Source: Chamaesiphon sp. (GTDB lineage Bacteria > Cyanobacteriota > Cyanobacteriia > Cyanobacteriales > Chamaesiphonaceae). From it: 6,571 nucleotides of DNA. A program made the position numbers and the translations under genes. The DNA is taken from contig JAGVCD010000226.1 in NCBI GenBank assembly GCA_020059425.1, positions 1 to 6,571 on the forward strand, read 5' to 3'. Position 1 is the first letter of the stretch; each line of letters opens with the position of its first letter. Under the pieces are notes generated by a model. That model made no database searches and was not told where the DNA came from. It saw only the letters and a program-made list of their open reading frames with translations. Positions 1-5,499 of this stretch are shown in pieces.

Positions 1-29
1 CTTCTAAACAACTAAAACCATCGCCGGTT

Positions 30-779
30 CTATTGCCGCTCTAGACGACGGCGCAATTGACCACTAAATATATCGATCGCCGTCACCACCACCAACAAAA
101 CCAGCATCATGGTTGTTGCCTTATTGTACTCAAACCCCCGGATGTAATTGACTAACTCAAAGCCAATTCCCCCCGCACCTACTACGCCCAACACCGATGC
201 TGCCCGGATATTGTATTCAAACATATACAGGGTATAGCCCCACAGCAACGGCAACACCTGAGGCATCACCCCATATTGGGCAATTTGCAACCAGGAAGCC
301 CCACTTACTTGCAAAGACTCTAGCGAATAACGATCGACTGACTCGATAGCTGTCTGATAAAATTTCCCTAGATAGCCCACCGTGTATATTCCCAGCGCCA
401 AAGTGCCCGCTGGGGCACCCAGACCAGTGGCGGCCACAAACACCAAACCCAAAATAATCGAAGGGATCGATCGCACCACATTCTGGATGAAATTAGCCCC
501 CCATCTTACCCACCAAGGCGCTAAATTACTAGCTGACAAAATTGCGATCGGGAGAGAAATAATTGCCCCAATCGTTGTCCCCCATAGCGACATTTGAATT
601 GTTTCTAACAATTTTTGCCAAGCCACATCTAAAATTGATAGATCTGGTGGAAACAACCGTGACACAAAATCGGCAATGTATCCACCACTATCTTGCAACG
701 ATTGTAGATCGACTTTCAAGCCCTGCCATGCCCAGCCATAGATGCTGACTACAGCCAGTAGCAATAATATTCTGGTCAC
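30..779 (-). CDS. phnE: Phosphonate/phosphite ABC transporter permease PhnE
   Basis: Inner-membrane permease (249 aa) that forms the channel of a phosphonate- or phosphite-type importer and couples to the PhnC ATPase. Hydrophobic segments lie at about residues 2-20, 62-84, 104-120, 122-140, 176-200 and 222-240. The cytoplasmic EAA-type coupling loop is at about 154-174, with E154, G160 and P173. The GAGGIGFEL stretch (201-209) is typical of the PhnE family. The length is near normal for the family. The start is a GTG only 2 bp after the phnC stop, with no clear Shine-Dalgarno, so translation is probably coupled to phnC. The gene closes the phnD-phnC-phnE operon within the window; only 29 bp follow its TAG, so a second permease further on cannot be excluded. 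Substrate specificity cannot be read from this protein. Confidence 0.9.
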   Translation of the reverse strand: MTRILLLLAVVSIYGWAWQGLKVDLQSLQDSGGYIADFVSRLFPPDLSILDVAWQKLLETIQMSLWGTTIGAIISLPIAILSASNLAPWWVRWGANFIQNVVRSIPSIILGLVFVAATGLGAPAGTLALGIYTVGYLGKFYQTAIESVDRYSLESLQVSGASWLQIAQYGVMPQVLPLLWGYTLYMFEYNIRAASVLGVVGAGGIGFELVNYIRGFEYNKATTMMLVLLVVVTAIDIFSGQLRRRLERQ

Positions 780-781
780 AA

Positions 782-1621
782 TCAGTTTAGTGTTGATACC
801 GCCTTACCTCCAGCTATTAATTTTTCAAACTCCGCATCTAAGTTTTGAGTGGCCCCCTGATAAACGACCCGACCCCGGTCAACCACAATAGCCTTCTGGG
901 CGTAAGTACTAGCTAGAGCTAAATCATGCAACACTGTCACGATCGTCATACCTTGCTGATGTAGTTGCGCAAGTGTCTTCATGACCTGTTGAATTGCCAT
1001 AATATCTAAACCAGTCACCGGTTCATCCGCCAACAAAATTTGAGGAGATCGAATTAAGGCTCTTGCAATCGCCACCCGTTGTTGTTGTCCACCACTCAAC
1101 TGCCCTGTTGATTGGTGAGCAAATTCCCCCATGCCTAAACTCTCTAGTAGTTCCAGTGCCAGCCGTTGCTCACTAGCCGGAAATCCCTTCAAAGTCTGCC
1201 AGTTGGAAAAAGTCCCGAGTTTGCCACAGAGCACATTATCGAGTGCTGAAAGTTGTGGCACCAGACCACCGCCCTGAAAAAGCATTGCCATTTTTTGACG
1301 GATATGTGGCAGGTTGCGGGGAGTTAGGGGCATGTCATTAACTACAATACTACCCGATCGAAAGGGAAATAATCCAGCGATTGCCCTTAACAAACTAGAT
1401 TTACCCGCACCATTCAACCCCAAAATGGCTACAAATTCACCCTGTTTAATTGCACAGTTAATCCCATCCAGAATTGGGCGGTGCCCAATCATGGCTTGAC
1501 TTACTAGTTCCTGACAAACAATTACGGGTGTTGAGTGATTATTATTGTCTGGATATGTTTCATTCACAGTGTCAACTGGGATCATCGGTAGATTGATTGG
1601 ACTCAAATTATTATCAATCAT
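782..1621 (-). CDS. phnC: Phosphonate/phosphite ABC transporter ATP-binding protein PhnC
   Basis: Cytoplasmic ATPase (279 aa) that powers the importer. All nucleotide-binding motifs are present: Walker A GLNGAGKSS (68-76), Q-loop Q116, signature LSGGQQQR (175-182), Walker B ILLADEP (195-201), D-loop around TGLD (203-206) and the H-loop His232. The FQGGGLVPQLSALDNVLCG stretch after the Q-loop resembles the 'LVPRLSVLENVL' region of PhnC proteins, which separates it from other ABC ATPases. The first 34 or so residues are polar and Asn-rich and lie before the ABC fold. An alternative ATG at codon 13 (minus-strand base 1585) would shorten this extension. No good Shine-Dalgarno precedes either start. 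phnD ends 45 bp upstream and phnE starts 2 bp downstream, which indicates one operon. Confidence 0.92.
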   Translation of the reverse strand: MIDNNLSPINLPMIPVDTVNETYPDNNNHSTPVIVCQELVSQAMIGHRPILDGINCAIKQGEFVAILGLNGAGKSSLLRAIAGLFPFRSGSIVVNDMPLTPRNLPHIRQKMAMLFQGGGLVPQLSALDNVLCGKLGTFSNWQTLKGFPASEQRLALELLESLGMGEFAHQSTGQLSGGQQQRVAIARALIRSPQILLADEPVTGLDIMAIQQVMKTLAQLHQQGMTIVTVLHDLALASTYAQKAIVVDRGRVVYQGATQNLDAEFEKLIAGGKAVSTLN

Positions 1622-1632
1622 CTCAAGTACGG

Positions 1633-1651
1633 GGGTGGGTCTTGCCCACCC
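1633..1651 (-). promoter_or_regulatory. GC-rich hairpin between phnD and phnC
   Basis: GGGTGGG and CCCACCC form perfect 7-bp arms around a 5-nt loop. The hairpin lies 15 nt after the phnD stop codon and 11 nt before the phnC ATG. No U-tract follows, so it is not a standard intrinsic terminator. An mRNA-stabilising or attenuating element that keeps the binding protein more abundant than the ATPase is an inference. It could also be a copy of a dispersed cyanobacterial palindrome of the GGTGGGC-type. Confidence 0.6.
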
Positions 1652-1666
1652 ATCAGGTAACCTCTG

Positions 1667-2608
1667 CTATGGTTGCATTCCAGCATTTTGGAGTGCGACT
1701 TTAATTGATTTTAAGTGTTGATCGTGATCAACTTTCACCAACTTAGTTGAATTATATAGAGATTGCAGCAGTTCGTTGTTTGCTGGTTGATTCAACTTCA
1801 TCATTGCTGCTATCAACTTGTTTCGGGTATCGCTAGGAACATCATCATCGATCGCCACACCGTGAGCTGGCACACCCGAGATACTATATAGCACTCGTAA
1901 ACGACTGGCTTCAGCCGCCGTAATATATGGCGAGCCTAAAGTGTATTCTGATACCGCAGCAACATCAGCCTGACCGCGCAGCACAGCTTGCAATGCTTTA
2001 TCGTATCCACCACCATAAGCCACCTGCCCAAAGAAACCATTCAATCGATCGCGATTAGGCACTAATTTTTGTTTCACTAACTCGGCCACCGGAAAAATAA
2101 AGCCCGATCCAGAAGTGGGAGAAGTAAAGACCATTTTCTTACCCTTCAGTTGTTGAAGAGTGGCTGAACCTTGCCCAGACTTGAGAGAACTATTTTGAGG
2201 AACTACAAAAATTGATTTGTAAGTATGCCCCCCAGAATAGTTCGAGCGCACCTCGGCTAGGTATAAGCGAGCATTCGCCAATTGCTGAGCCTTGAGCGCA
2301 GGACGACTACTCAAAAAAGCCACATCGGCACGATTTGCTCGGAGAGCTTCAACTGCAGCGGTGTCATCACCGACCACGGCTTCGACAGGTTGTTGTAATT
2401 CTTTGCTCAGAAAGTTAGCAACTGCTGTAGCTTTATTTTGTAAGTCCGTTGTCCCCGACCTGCTAGGAAAAACGATTGTAATTGTTTTTCCTTGGGCATT
2501 TGCCGAGGATAAACCTAAATAGCCAGTGATGGTCGAATAATTTAGAAGCGCTAATCCGCTGGTAAATATTGTGGCAATACCAATACCAAACTTAACTTGC
2601 TTATTCAT
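1667..2608 (-). CDS. phnD: Phosphonate/phosphite-binding periplasmic protein PhnD
   Basis: Substrate-binding protein (313 aa) of the PhnD family, which delivers phosphonate, phosphite or a related oxyanion to PhnE/PhnC. The N-terminus is a signal peptide: lysines at 3 and 6, a hydrophobic run from about 8 to 22, and a probable cleavage site after ANA (36-38). There is no lipobox, so the mature protein should be free in the periplasm. The mature part starts with the family-like ITIVFPSR strand. The FTSPTSGSGFIFP segment (161-173) corresponds to the Ser/Thr/Gly-rich ligand loop of PhnD proteins, and GQADVAAVSEYT (212-223) to the second-lobe ligand region. It is the first gene of the operon, directly downstream of a 600-bp intergenic region with a candidate promoter. 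The ATG has no obvious Shine-Dalgarno. The family is clear; the exact ligand is not. Confidence 0.92.
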   Translation of the reverse strand: MNKQVKFGIGIATIFTSGLALLNYSTITGYLGLSSANAQGKTITIVFPSRSGTTDLQNKATAVANFLSKELQQPVEAVVGDDTAAVEALRANRADVAFLSSRPALKAQQLANARLYLAEVRSNYSGGHTYKSIFVVPQNSSLKSGQGSATLQQLKGKKMVFTSPTSGSGFIFPVAELVKQKLVPNRDRLNGFFGQVAYGGGYDKALQAVLRGQADVAAVSEYTLGSPYITAAEASRLRVLYSISGVPAHGVAIDDDVPSDTRNKLIAAMMKLNQPANNELLQSLYNSTKLVKVDHDQHLKSIKVALQNAGMQP

Positions 2609-2669
2609 TGATGGTGGTTACGTTCAAAAATTAGGATTTCAAATTAATTGAGATTTACTTGCAGTAGTA

Positions 2670-2698
2670 AGCATAAAGTAATTGAAAAATTTTAGCAA
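2670..2698 (-). promoter_or_regulatory. Candidate sigma70-type promoter for phnDCE
   Basis: On the minus strand TTGCTA (2698-2693) is followed after exactly 17 bp by TATGCT (2675-2670). Each hexamer matches its consensus at four of six bases. Transcription would start near 2663, giving a leader of about 55 nt before phnD. Such matches are common in AT-rich DNA, so this is only a candidate. No convincing PHO box of the CTTAACCT repeat type was seen. Confidence 0.3.
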
Positions 2699-2727
2699 GT
2701 AGTTGATAAAGAAAATATGTATTTTAT

Positions 2728-2753
2728 GGCTCTAAAGAGCCTTGCTTAAGCAA
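2728..2753. promoter_or_regulatory. Two abutting dyads upstream of phnD
   Basis: GGCTCT-AA-AGAGCC (2728-2741) is immediately followed by the perfect 12-bp palindrome TTGCTTAAGCAA (2742-2753). They lie about 120-145 bp upstream of the phnD start and 30-55 bp upstream of the candidate -35 hexamer, a position suited to an activator or repressor site. No T-tract follows on either strand, so a terminator is unlikely. The function is inferred from position and symmetry only. Confidence 0.4.
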
Positions 2754-3066
2754 TGGGCGATTATTTTCGATCTCTTGTTGTGAATTACTTGGAGCTACTC
2801 GAAATTTAAATAGTTAGATCGTTTTCTACTGGATGTGGGGGGGCAGACTTTTAGTTGCGCATCGCATTTAGTTAGCTTATCCAAATCATCTATGAAATAG
2901 CAGTTACTACAACGCTGACTTGCAGATGATAATTATTAGTAAGTATTTGACCTTATTACTGATTACTAGTCTGACTGTGGGAATAAAGTTGAAGAGCCGG
3001 TTTCTGTTTCCCCAGTCATTATTTAAAGTCTTATTTGTCTTTGATTTACTATCAAGACAGTGTGAG

Positions 3067-3087
3067 AAATGCTATTTAATAGCATTT
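3067..3087. promoter_or_regulatory. 21-nt dyad upstream of the amidohydrolase gene
   Basis: Two perfectly complementary 10-nt arms, AAATGCTATT and AATAGCATTT, flank a single T. The site lies about 150 bp before the amidohydrolase start and runs into TTTTT on the plus strand. It could be an operator for a dimeric regulator or a weak, AT-rich terminator-like hairpin. The symmetry is certain; the role is not. Confidence 0.35.
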
Positions 3088-3233
3088 TTGTGCTACATTG
3101 ATCATATAAAATGTGGATATTACCATTGCAATTTATAGTAAAAGCTACTATTCATCGGAAATGCCTGATGTTGGTAATAATCCAAAAACTGTAATTGTGG
3201 TCAGTCTTTTTCCTTATCCCAATGTTATGTCTT

Positions 3234-3249
3234 ATGTTCGATCGAACAT
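3234..3249. repeat. 16-bp perfect palindrome covering the amidohydrolase ATG
   Basis: ATGTTCGATCGAACAT is its own reverse complement, and its first three bases are the preferred start codon of the amidohydrolase gene. In RNA it could fold as a 6-bp stem with a GATC loop, placing the start codon in the stem. The core CGATCG is the HIP1-like element common in cyanobacteria, so the symmetry may partly reflect that. Confidence 0.5.
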
Positions 3250-4469
3250 CTTTTGCGACTAATTCCCCAGTGCAGCCGATCGATCTGAATAAGATTCGGC
3301 CAGAAATTCAAGCTTTGCAATCAGAGCTAGTAGCTTTGCGACGACAGTTGCACCAACACCCTGAACTAGGATTTCGGGAACAAATGACCGCCGAGCTAAT
3401 TCAAAAAAAGCTGCAAGAATGGGGGATTCAGCACCAGACAGGGATTGCCAAAACTGGAATTGTAGCAATTTTGCAAGGCAAAAAAACCAGCTTCGATCTC
3501 AAGGGATTGGCGATTCGAGCTGATATGGATGCCTTACCCATTCAAGAAGAAAATAATATTGATTACAAGTCTCGGCACGACGGTGTAATGCACGCCTGTG
3601 GGCATGACGGCCACACAGCGATCGCCTTGATGACGGCTTACTATCTATCTAAGCATCGAAATACTTTTGCCGGGATGGTTAAAATCATCTTTCAACCGGC
3701 GGAAGAAGGTCCGGGTGGGGCAAAACCAATGATTGCAGCTGGGGTGCTGAAAAATCCTGATGTTGACGCGATCGTTGGTTTGCATCTTTGGAATAATCTA
3801 CCTTTGGGAACGATCGGTGTGCGTTCCGGGCCTTTGATGGCCGCCGTGGAGAAGTTTGATCTGTCTATTCAAGGGCGCGGTGGTCATGGGGCGATGCCTC
3901 ACCAAACCGTGGATGCCTTGCTGGTGGGGGCGCAGATTGTTACGACTCTGCAATCGATCGTCTCTCGCAATGTTGATCCGATCGATTCAGCGGTCATTAC
4001 CATCGGGGAATTTAAATCTGGCACGGCCAGAAATGTCATTGCCGACACTGCCCAGTTGCATGGCACCGTGCGCTATTTCAATCCTAAGCTAGAAGGATTC
4101 TTTCAACAGCGGATTGAAGCTGTGATCAAAGGGGTTTGTGAAGCCTATGGCGCGACTTACGATTTGAATTATACGGCGACCTATCCAGCCGTTATTAATG
4201 ATCAGCGGGTGACCGAGTTGGTCAGATCGATCGCGATCGATCTCGTAGATACACCATTAGGTGTTGTGCCCGAATGCCAAACAATGGGCGGCGAAGATAT
4301 GTCTTTCTTTTTACAGGAAGTGCCAGGGTGTTACTTTTTCTTGGGTTCCGCTAACCCCGACCAAGACTTAGCCTATCCGCATCATCACCCTCGCTTTGAT
4401 TTTGATGAAACAGCTTTGATGGTGGGGGTGGAAATGTTTGCCCGGTGTGTGGAGAAGTTTTGTAGCTAA
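3234..4469 (+). CDS. M20-family metal-dependent amidohydrolase (N-acyl-amino-acid / IAA-amino-acid hydrolase-like)
   Basis: Zinc- or manganese-type amidohydrolase of peptidase family M20 (M20D group), which hydrolyses the amide bond of N-acylated or conjugated amino acids. Counting from the ATG at 3234 (411 aa), the metal-binding motif MHACGHDGH is at 119-127, with Cys122 and His124. The catalytic/metal pair EE is at 157-158 in QPAEEGPGG, His184 is in GLHLW, and the C-terminal HHHPRFDFDE starts at about 383. The dimerisation (lid) domain lies around 205-320 and contains GRGGHGAMPH. All key residues are intact. The open frame extends back to a TTG at 3195 and has another ATG at 3222. The 3234 start gives an N-terminus of the usual length before the RRQLHQHPELGF motif, but no start has a Shine-Dalgarno. 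The longer form adds a hydrophobic stretch without a positive n-region, so it is not a typical signal peptide. The physiological substrate is unknown. Confidence 0.9.
   Translation: MFDRTSFATNSPVQPIDLNKIRPEIQALQSELVALRRQLHQHPELGFREQMTAELIQKKLQEWGIQHQTGIAKTGIVAILQGKKTSFDLKGLAIRADMDALPIQEENNIDYKSRHDGVMHACGHDGHTAIALMTAYYLSKHRNTFAGMVKIIFQPAEEGPGGAKPMIAAGVLKNPDVDAIVGLHLWNNLPLGTIGVRSGPLMAAVEKFDLSIQGRGGHGAMPHQTVDALLVGAQIVTTLQSIVSRNVDPIDSAVITIGEFKSGTARNVIADTAQLHGTVRYFNPKLEGFFQQRIEAVIKGVCEAYGATYDLNYTATYPAVINDQRVTELVRSIAIDLVDTPLGVVPECQTMGGEDMSFFLQEVPGCYFFLGSANPDQDLAYPHHHPRFDFDETALMVGVEMFARCVEKFCS
3618..3625. repeat. HIP1 octamer GCGATCGC
   Basis: Exact copy of the highly iterated palindrome HIP1 of cyanobacteria, inside the amidohydrolase gene. 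It supports the taxonomic assignment. Confidence 0.75.
4224..4243. repeat. 20-bp perfect palindrome with overlapping HIP1-like cores
   Basis: The 20 bases are self-complementary, built from GATCGATCG and its mirror CGATCGATC with one flanking A/T pair. They encode residues around RSIAID in the C-terminal part of the amidohydrolase, so the symmetry sits in ordinary coding sequence. It contains three overlapping CGATCG-type cores and is best read as a HIP1-family cluster. Confidence 0.6.
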
Positions 4470-4517
4470 AACGATTTAGAATCCGTATCCGTAGTTTTTG
4501 CGATTGTGCCAACGAGC

Positions 4518-4523
4518 TACAAT
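4518..4523 (+). promoter_or_regulatory. Candidate -10 element for the toxin-antitoxin-like pair
   Basis: TACAAT matches the -10 consensus at five of six bases and lies 30 bp before the antitoxin ATG at 4554. No good -35 is found at the usual spacing. The gap to the preceding amidohydrolase stop is 84 bp, so separate transcription is plausible but unproven. Confidence 0.25.
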
Positions 4524-4553
4524 AGTATTGACGCAACTCGGCGACCCCTCGTA

Positions 4554-4823
4554 ATGATTACCGAAGAAATACTCCTAGAGAAATGGCGAGAACTTACGCT
4601 TCCCAAGCAGCAAGCTCTTTTAGAATTTGCCGAATTTCTTAATAACAATAGCTCCTCACAATTTGTTAGAAAGATTAGAGATAACTTGCTAGATGAGTTG
4701 GAACGGCAACATCCAGAATACGATCAAATCATGGCCAGTTCCTTAAAAGAAGCTCTCCATGAATCTCATCAAACATTACCAATGACAGCCAATGAATTTA
4801 GAGAATGGCTCACCGAGCTATAA
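4554..4823 (+). CDS. Antitoxin-like small protein (DUF2281-like N-terminus)
   Basis: Small 89-aa protein. The segment LTLPKQQALLEFAEFL (14-29) resembles the 'LP-x-x-x-Q-x-x-x-x-x-F-x-x-FL' helix of DUF2281-type antitoxins common in cyanobacteria. The middle is charged and helical (about 37-70) and the C-terminus reads MTANEFREWLTEL. By analogy it would bind and neutralise the toxin encoded next to it and repress its own promoter, but no DNA-binding fold is obvious by eye. An in-frame GTG at 4506 would add 16 residues; the ATG at 4554 is preferred because it directly begins the conserved-looking part. No Shine-Dalgarno precedes it. Its last 32 bases overlap the start of the downstream toxin-like frame, the usual tight layout of type II modules. 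The assignment rests on both motif and context. Confidence 0.6.
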   Translation: MITEEILLEKWRELTLPKQQALLEFAEFLNNNSSSQFVRKIRDNLLDELERQHPEYDQIMASSLKEALHESHQTLPMTANEFREWLTEL

Positions 4824-5211
4824 AATTCTTCTTTCTGACAAGTTCAAAAGATCTATCGAGTTATTAAAGAAAAGCTATAAGGGGCAAAGATCTCAGCAAT
4901 AATTTGTAGATTATATTGGTGTGTTAATATCTGAACTTACCTTAAGTCCGAAACCTGAATCATCCAGACTAGAACCAATTCCTAAGGGTGTGTCTCTTGC
5001 CGAGCCATATGAATTTCGTAAGTTGACTTTTGCTGTTCCTGGAAAAGCGGGAGCTTCTGGTGAAGGTCGGTTGATGTATTTGCTAGATGAAGAAAACTTC
5101 AAAATGTTATTGGTATGGATTTATACCCATGCGGAGTTTAAAAAGCGTCCTCCTGACCAAGAATTAAAACAGCTATTACAAAATCTAATGGATGATGATT
5201 GCGAAATATGA
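4792..5211 (+). pseudogene. RelE/HigB-like toxin gene interrupted by an in-frame stop
   Basis: Reading from ATG 4792, overlapping the antitoxin stop, one frame runs to the TGA at 5209-5211 (139 codons) with a single interruption, TAA at 4900-4902 (codon 37). Before the stop the protein reads YKILLSDKFKRSIELLKKSYK, minus its final residues a typical RelE-superfamily N-terminal strand and helix. After it come RKLTFAVPG (76-84), GEGRLMYL (91-98) and WIYTHAEF (109-116), which match the 'RKLRF..pGkSGG-R-iYy....i-Ll-iYaK' pattern of RelE/HigB-like mRNA interferases. Both halves stay in the same frame, so one point change, for instance GAA to TAA, would explain the break. A GTG at 4921 could still start a 96-aa C-terminal fragment, but it has no ribosome-binding site and would lack the N-terminal helix. 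Probably inactive; a sequencing error or stop readthrough is possible. Confidence 0.62.
4900..4902 (+). other. Premature TAA in the toxin-like reading frame
   Basis: This is the only stop codon between ATG 4792 and the natural TGA at 5209. The codons around it are CAG CAA TAA TTT GTA, and protein-like sequence continues on both sides in one frame. A single base substitution would restore the gene. Confidence 0.6.
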
Positions 5212-5231
5212 CTTAATCGATAAGCTGTCAA

Positions 5232-5474
5232 TTACCACTGCAAGGCAGCAGCATCATCCCCGTGCTCTAATTTCCGCTTACTATCCGCTTCAAACCAAGT
5301 AATTACTATCTCTGGTGTTAGGTCGGCCACTGGCACATCCTGATCTGTCGAAATCTTTTGCAGCAAGCGCAATGAAGAAATCGTAATGCGCGTTAAGAAT
5401 TTTTCGTGGGTAGAAAGTAAAGCTCGATCGACAGCGATGGCTTCTTCAGTGCTCAAAAACTGGGAACTGTCCAT
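5232..5474 (-). CDS. Small protein of unknown function downstream of ccmO
   Basis: An 80-aa soluble, acidic, mostly helical protein. It begins MDSSQFLSTEEAIAVD, has a central amphipathic stretch (about 17-42, ALLSTHEKFLTRITISSLRLLQKIS), then LTPEIVITWFEAD (52-64) and a charged tail ending in QW. No catalytic motif, transmembrane segment or cysteine is present. It begins 25 bp after the ccmO stop on the same strand, so co-transcription with the carboxysome genes is likely. The upstream spacer has no clear Shine-Dalgarno. The composition and codon use look like a genuine gene, and I believe similar short proteins occur in other cyanobacteria, but I do not recognise a named family. It converges with the toxin-like gene, only 20 bp away. 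A carboxysome role would be a guess from position. Confidence 0.75.
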   Translation of the reverse strand: MDSSQFLSTEEAIAVDRALLSTHEKFLTRITISSLRLLQKISTDQDVPVADLTPEIVITWFEADSKRKLEHGDDAAALQW

Positions 5475-5499
5475 AATATTCTTAATTCTTGTATTTATT

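Larger units (their letters stand above)
2609..3233. other. AT-rich intergenic region between divergent phnD and amidohydrolase genes
   Basis: This roughly 600-bp stretch separates two genes that point away from each other and must hold both promoters. It contains the phn promoter candidate, the double dyad at 2728-2753, a run of seven G at 2837-2843 and the dyad at 3067-3087. Weak promoter-like hexamer pairs also occur before the amidohydrolase gene, for example TTGATC at 3098-3103 with TACCAT 17 bp later, but none stands out. The only notable open frame (about 2920-3138, TTG start) lacks a ribosome-binding site and looks like AT-rich chance sequence. Confidence 0.7.

Noticed and set aside
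1..29. Start of another phn gene after phnE
   Set aside because: The only ATG on the minus strand reaches a stop after five codons. The stretch is too short to show anything.
2837..2843. G7 homopolymer as a phase-variable tract
   Set aside because: It lies far from any start codon and outside a recognisable promoter, so a switching role is not supported.
2920..3138. 72-codon open frame (TTG start) in the intergenic region
   Set aside because: It has no ribosome-binding site and an AT-driven hydrophobic composition without motifs, and it overlaps the dyad at 3067-3087. It looks like chance coding in AT-rich DNA.
3195..3233. N-terminal extension of the amidohydrolase from TTG 3195 as a signal peptide
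   Set aside because: The stretch is hydrophobic but has no positively charged n-region, a stop lies immediately upstream, and no Shine-Dalgarno is present. The ATG at 3234 gives the usual family length.
2609..3233. PHO box (CTTAACCT repeats) or NtcA site (GTA-N8-TAC)
   Set aside because: Both were looked for on both strands. Only fragments such as CTTAAGCA were found, with no tandem repeats or correctly spaced half-sites.
4805..4867. ATG 4805 as the start of the toxin gene
   Set aside because: It is in a different frame from the toxin-like protein and runs into TAA after 20 codons. ATG 4792 is in the right frame and needs no frameshift.
5212..5231. Bidirectional terminator between the converging genes
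   Set aside because: The 20-bp gap has no stem-loop followed by a T-run on either strand.
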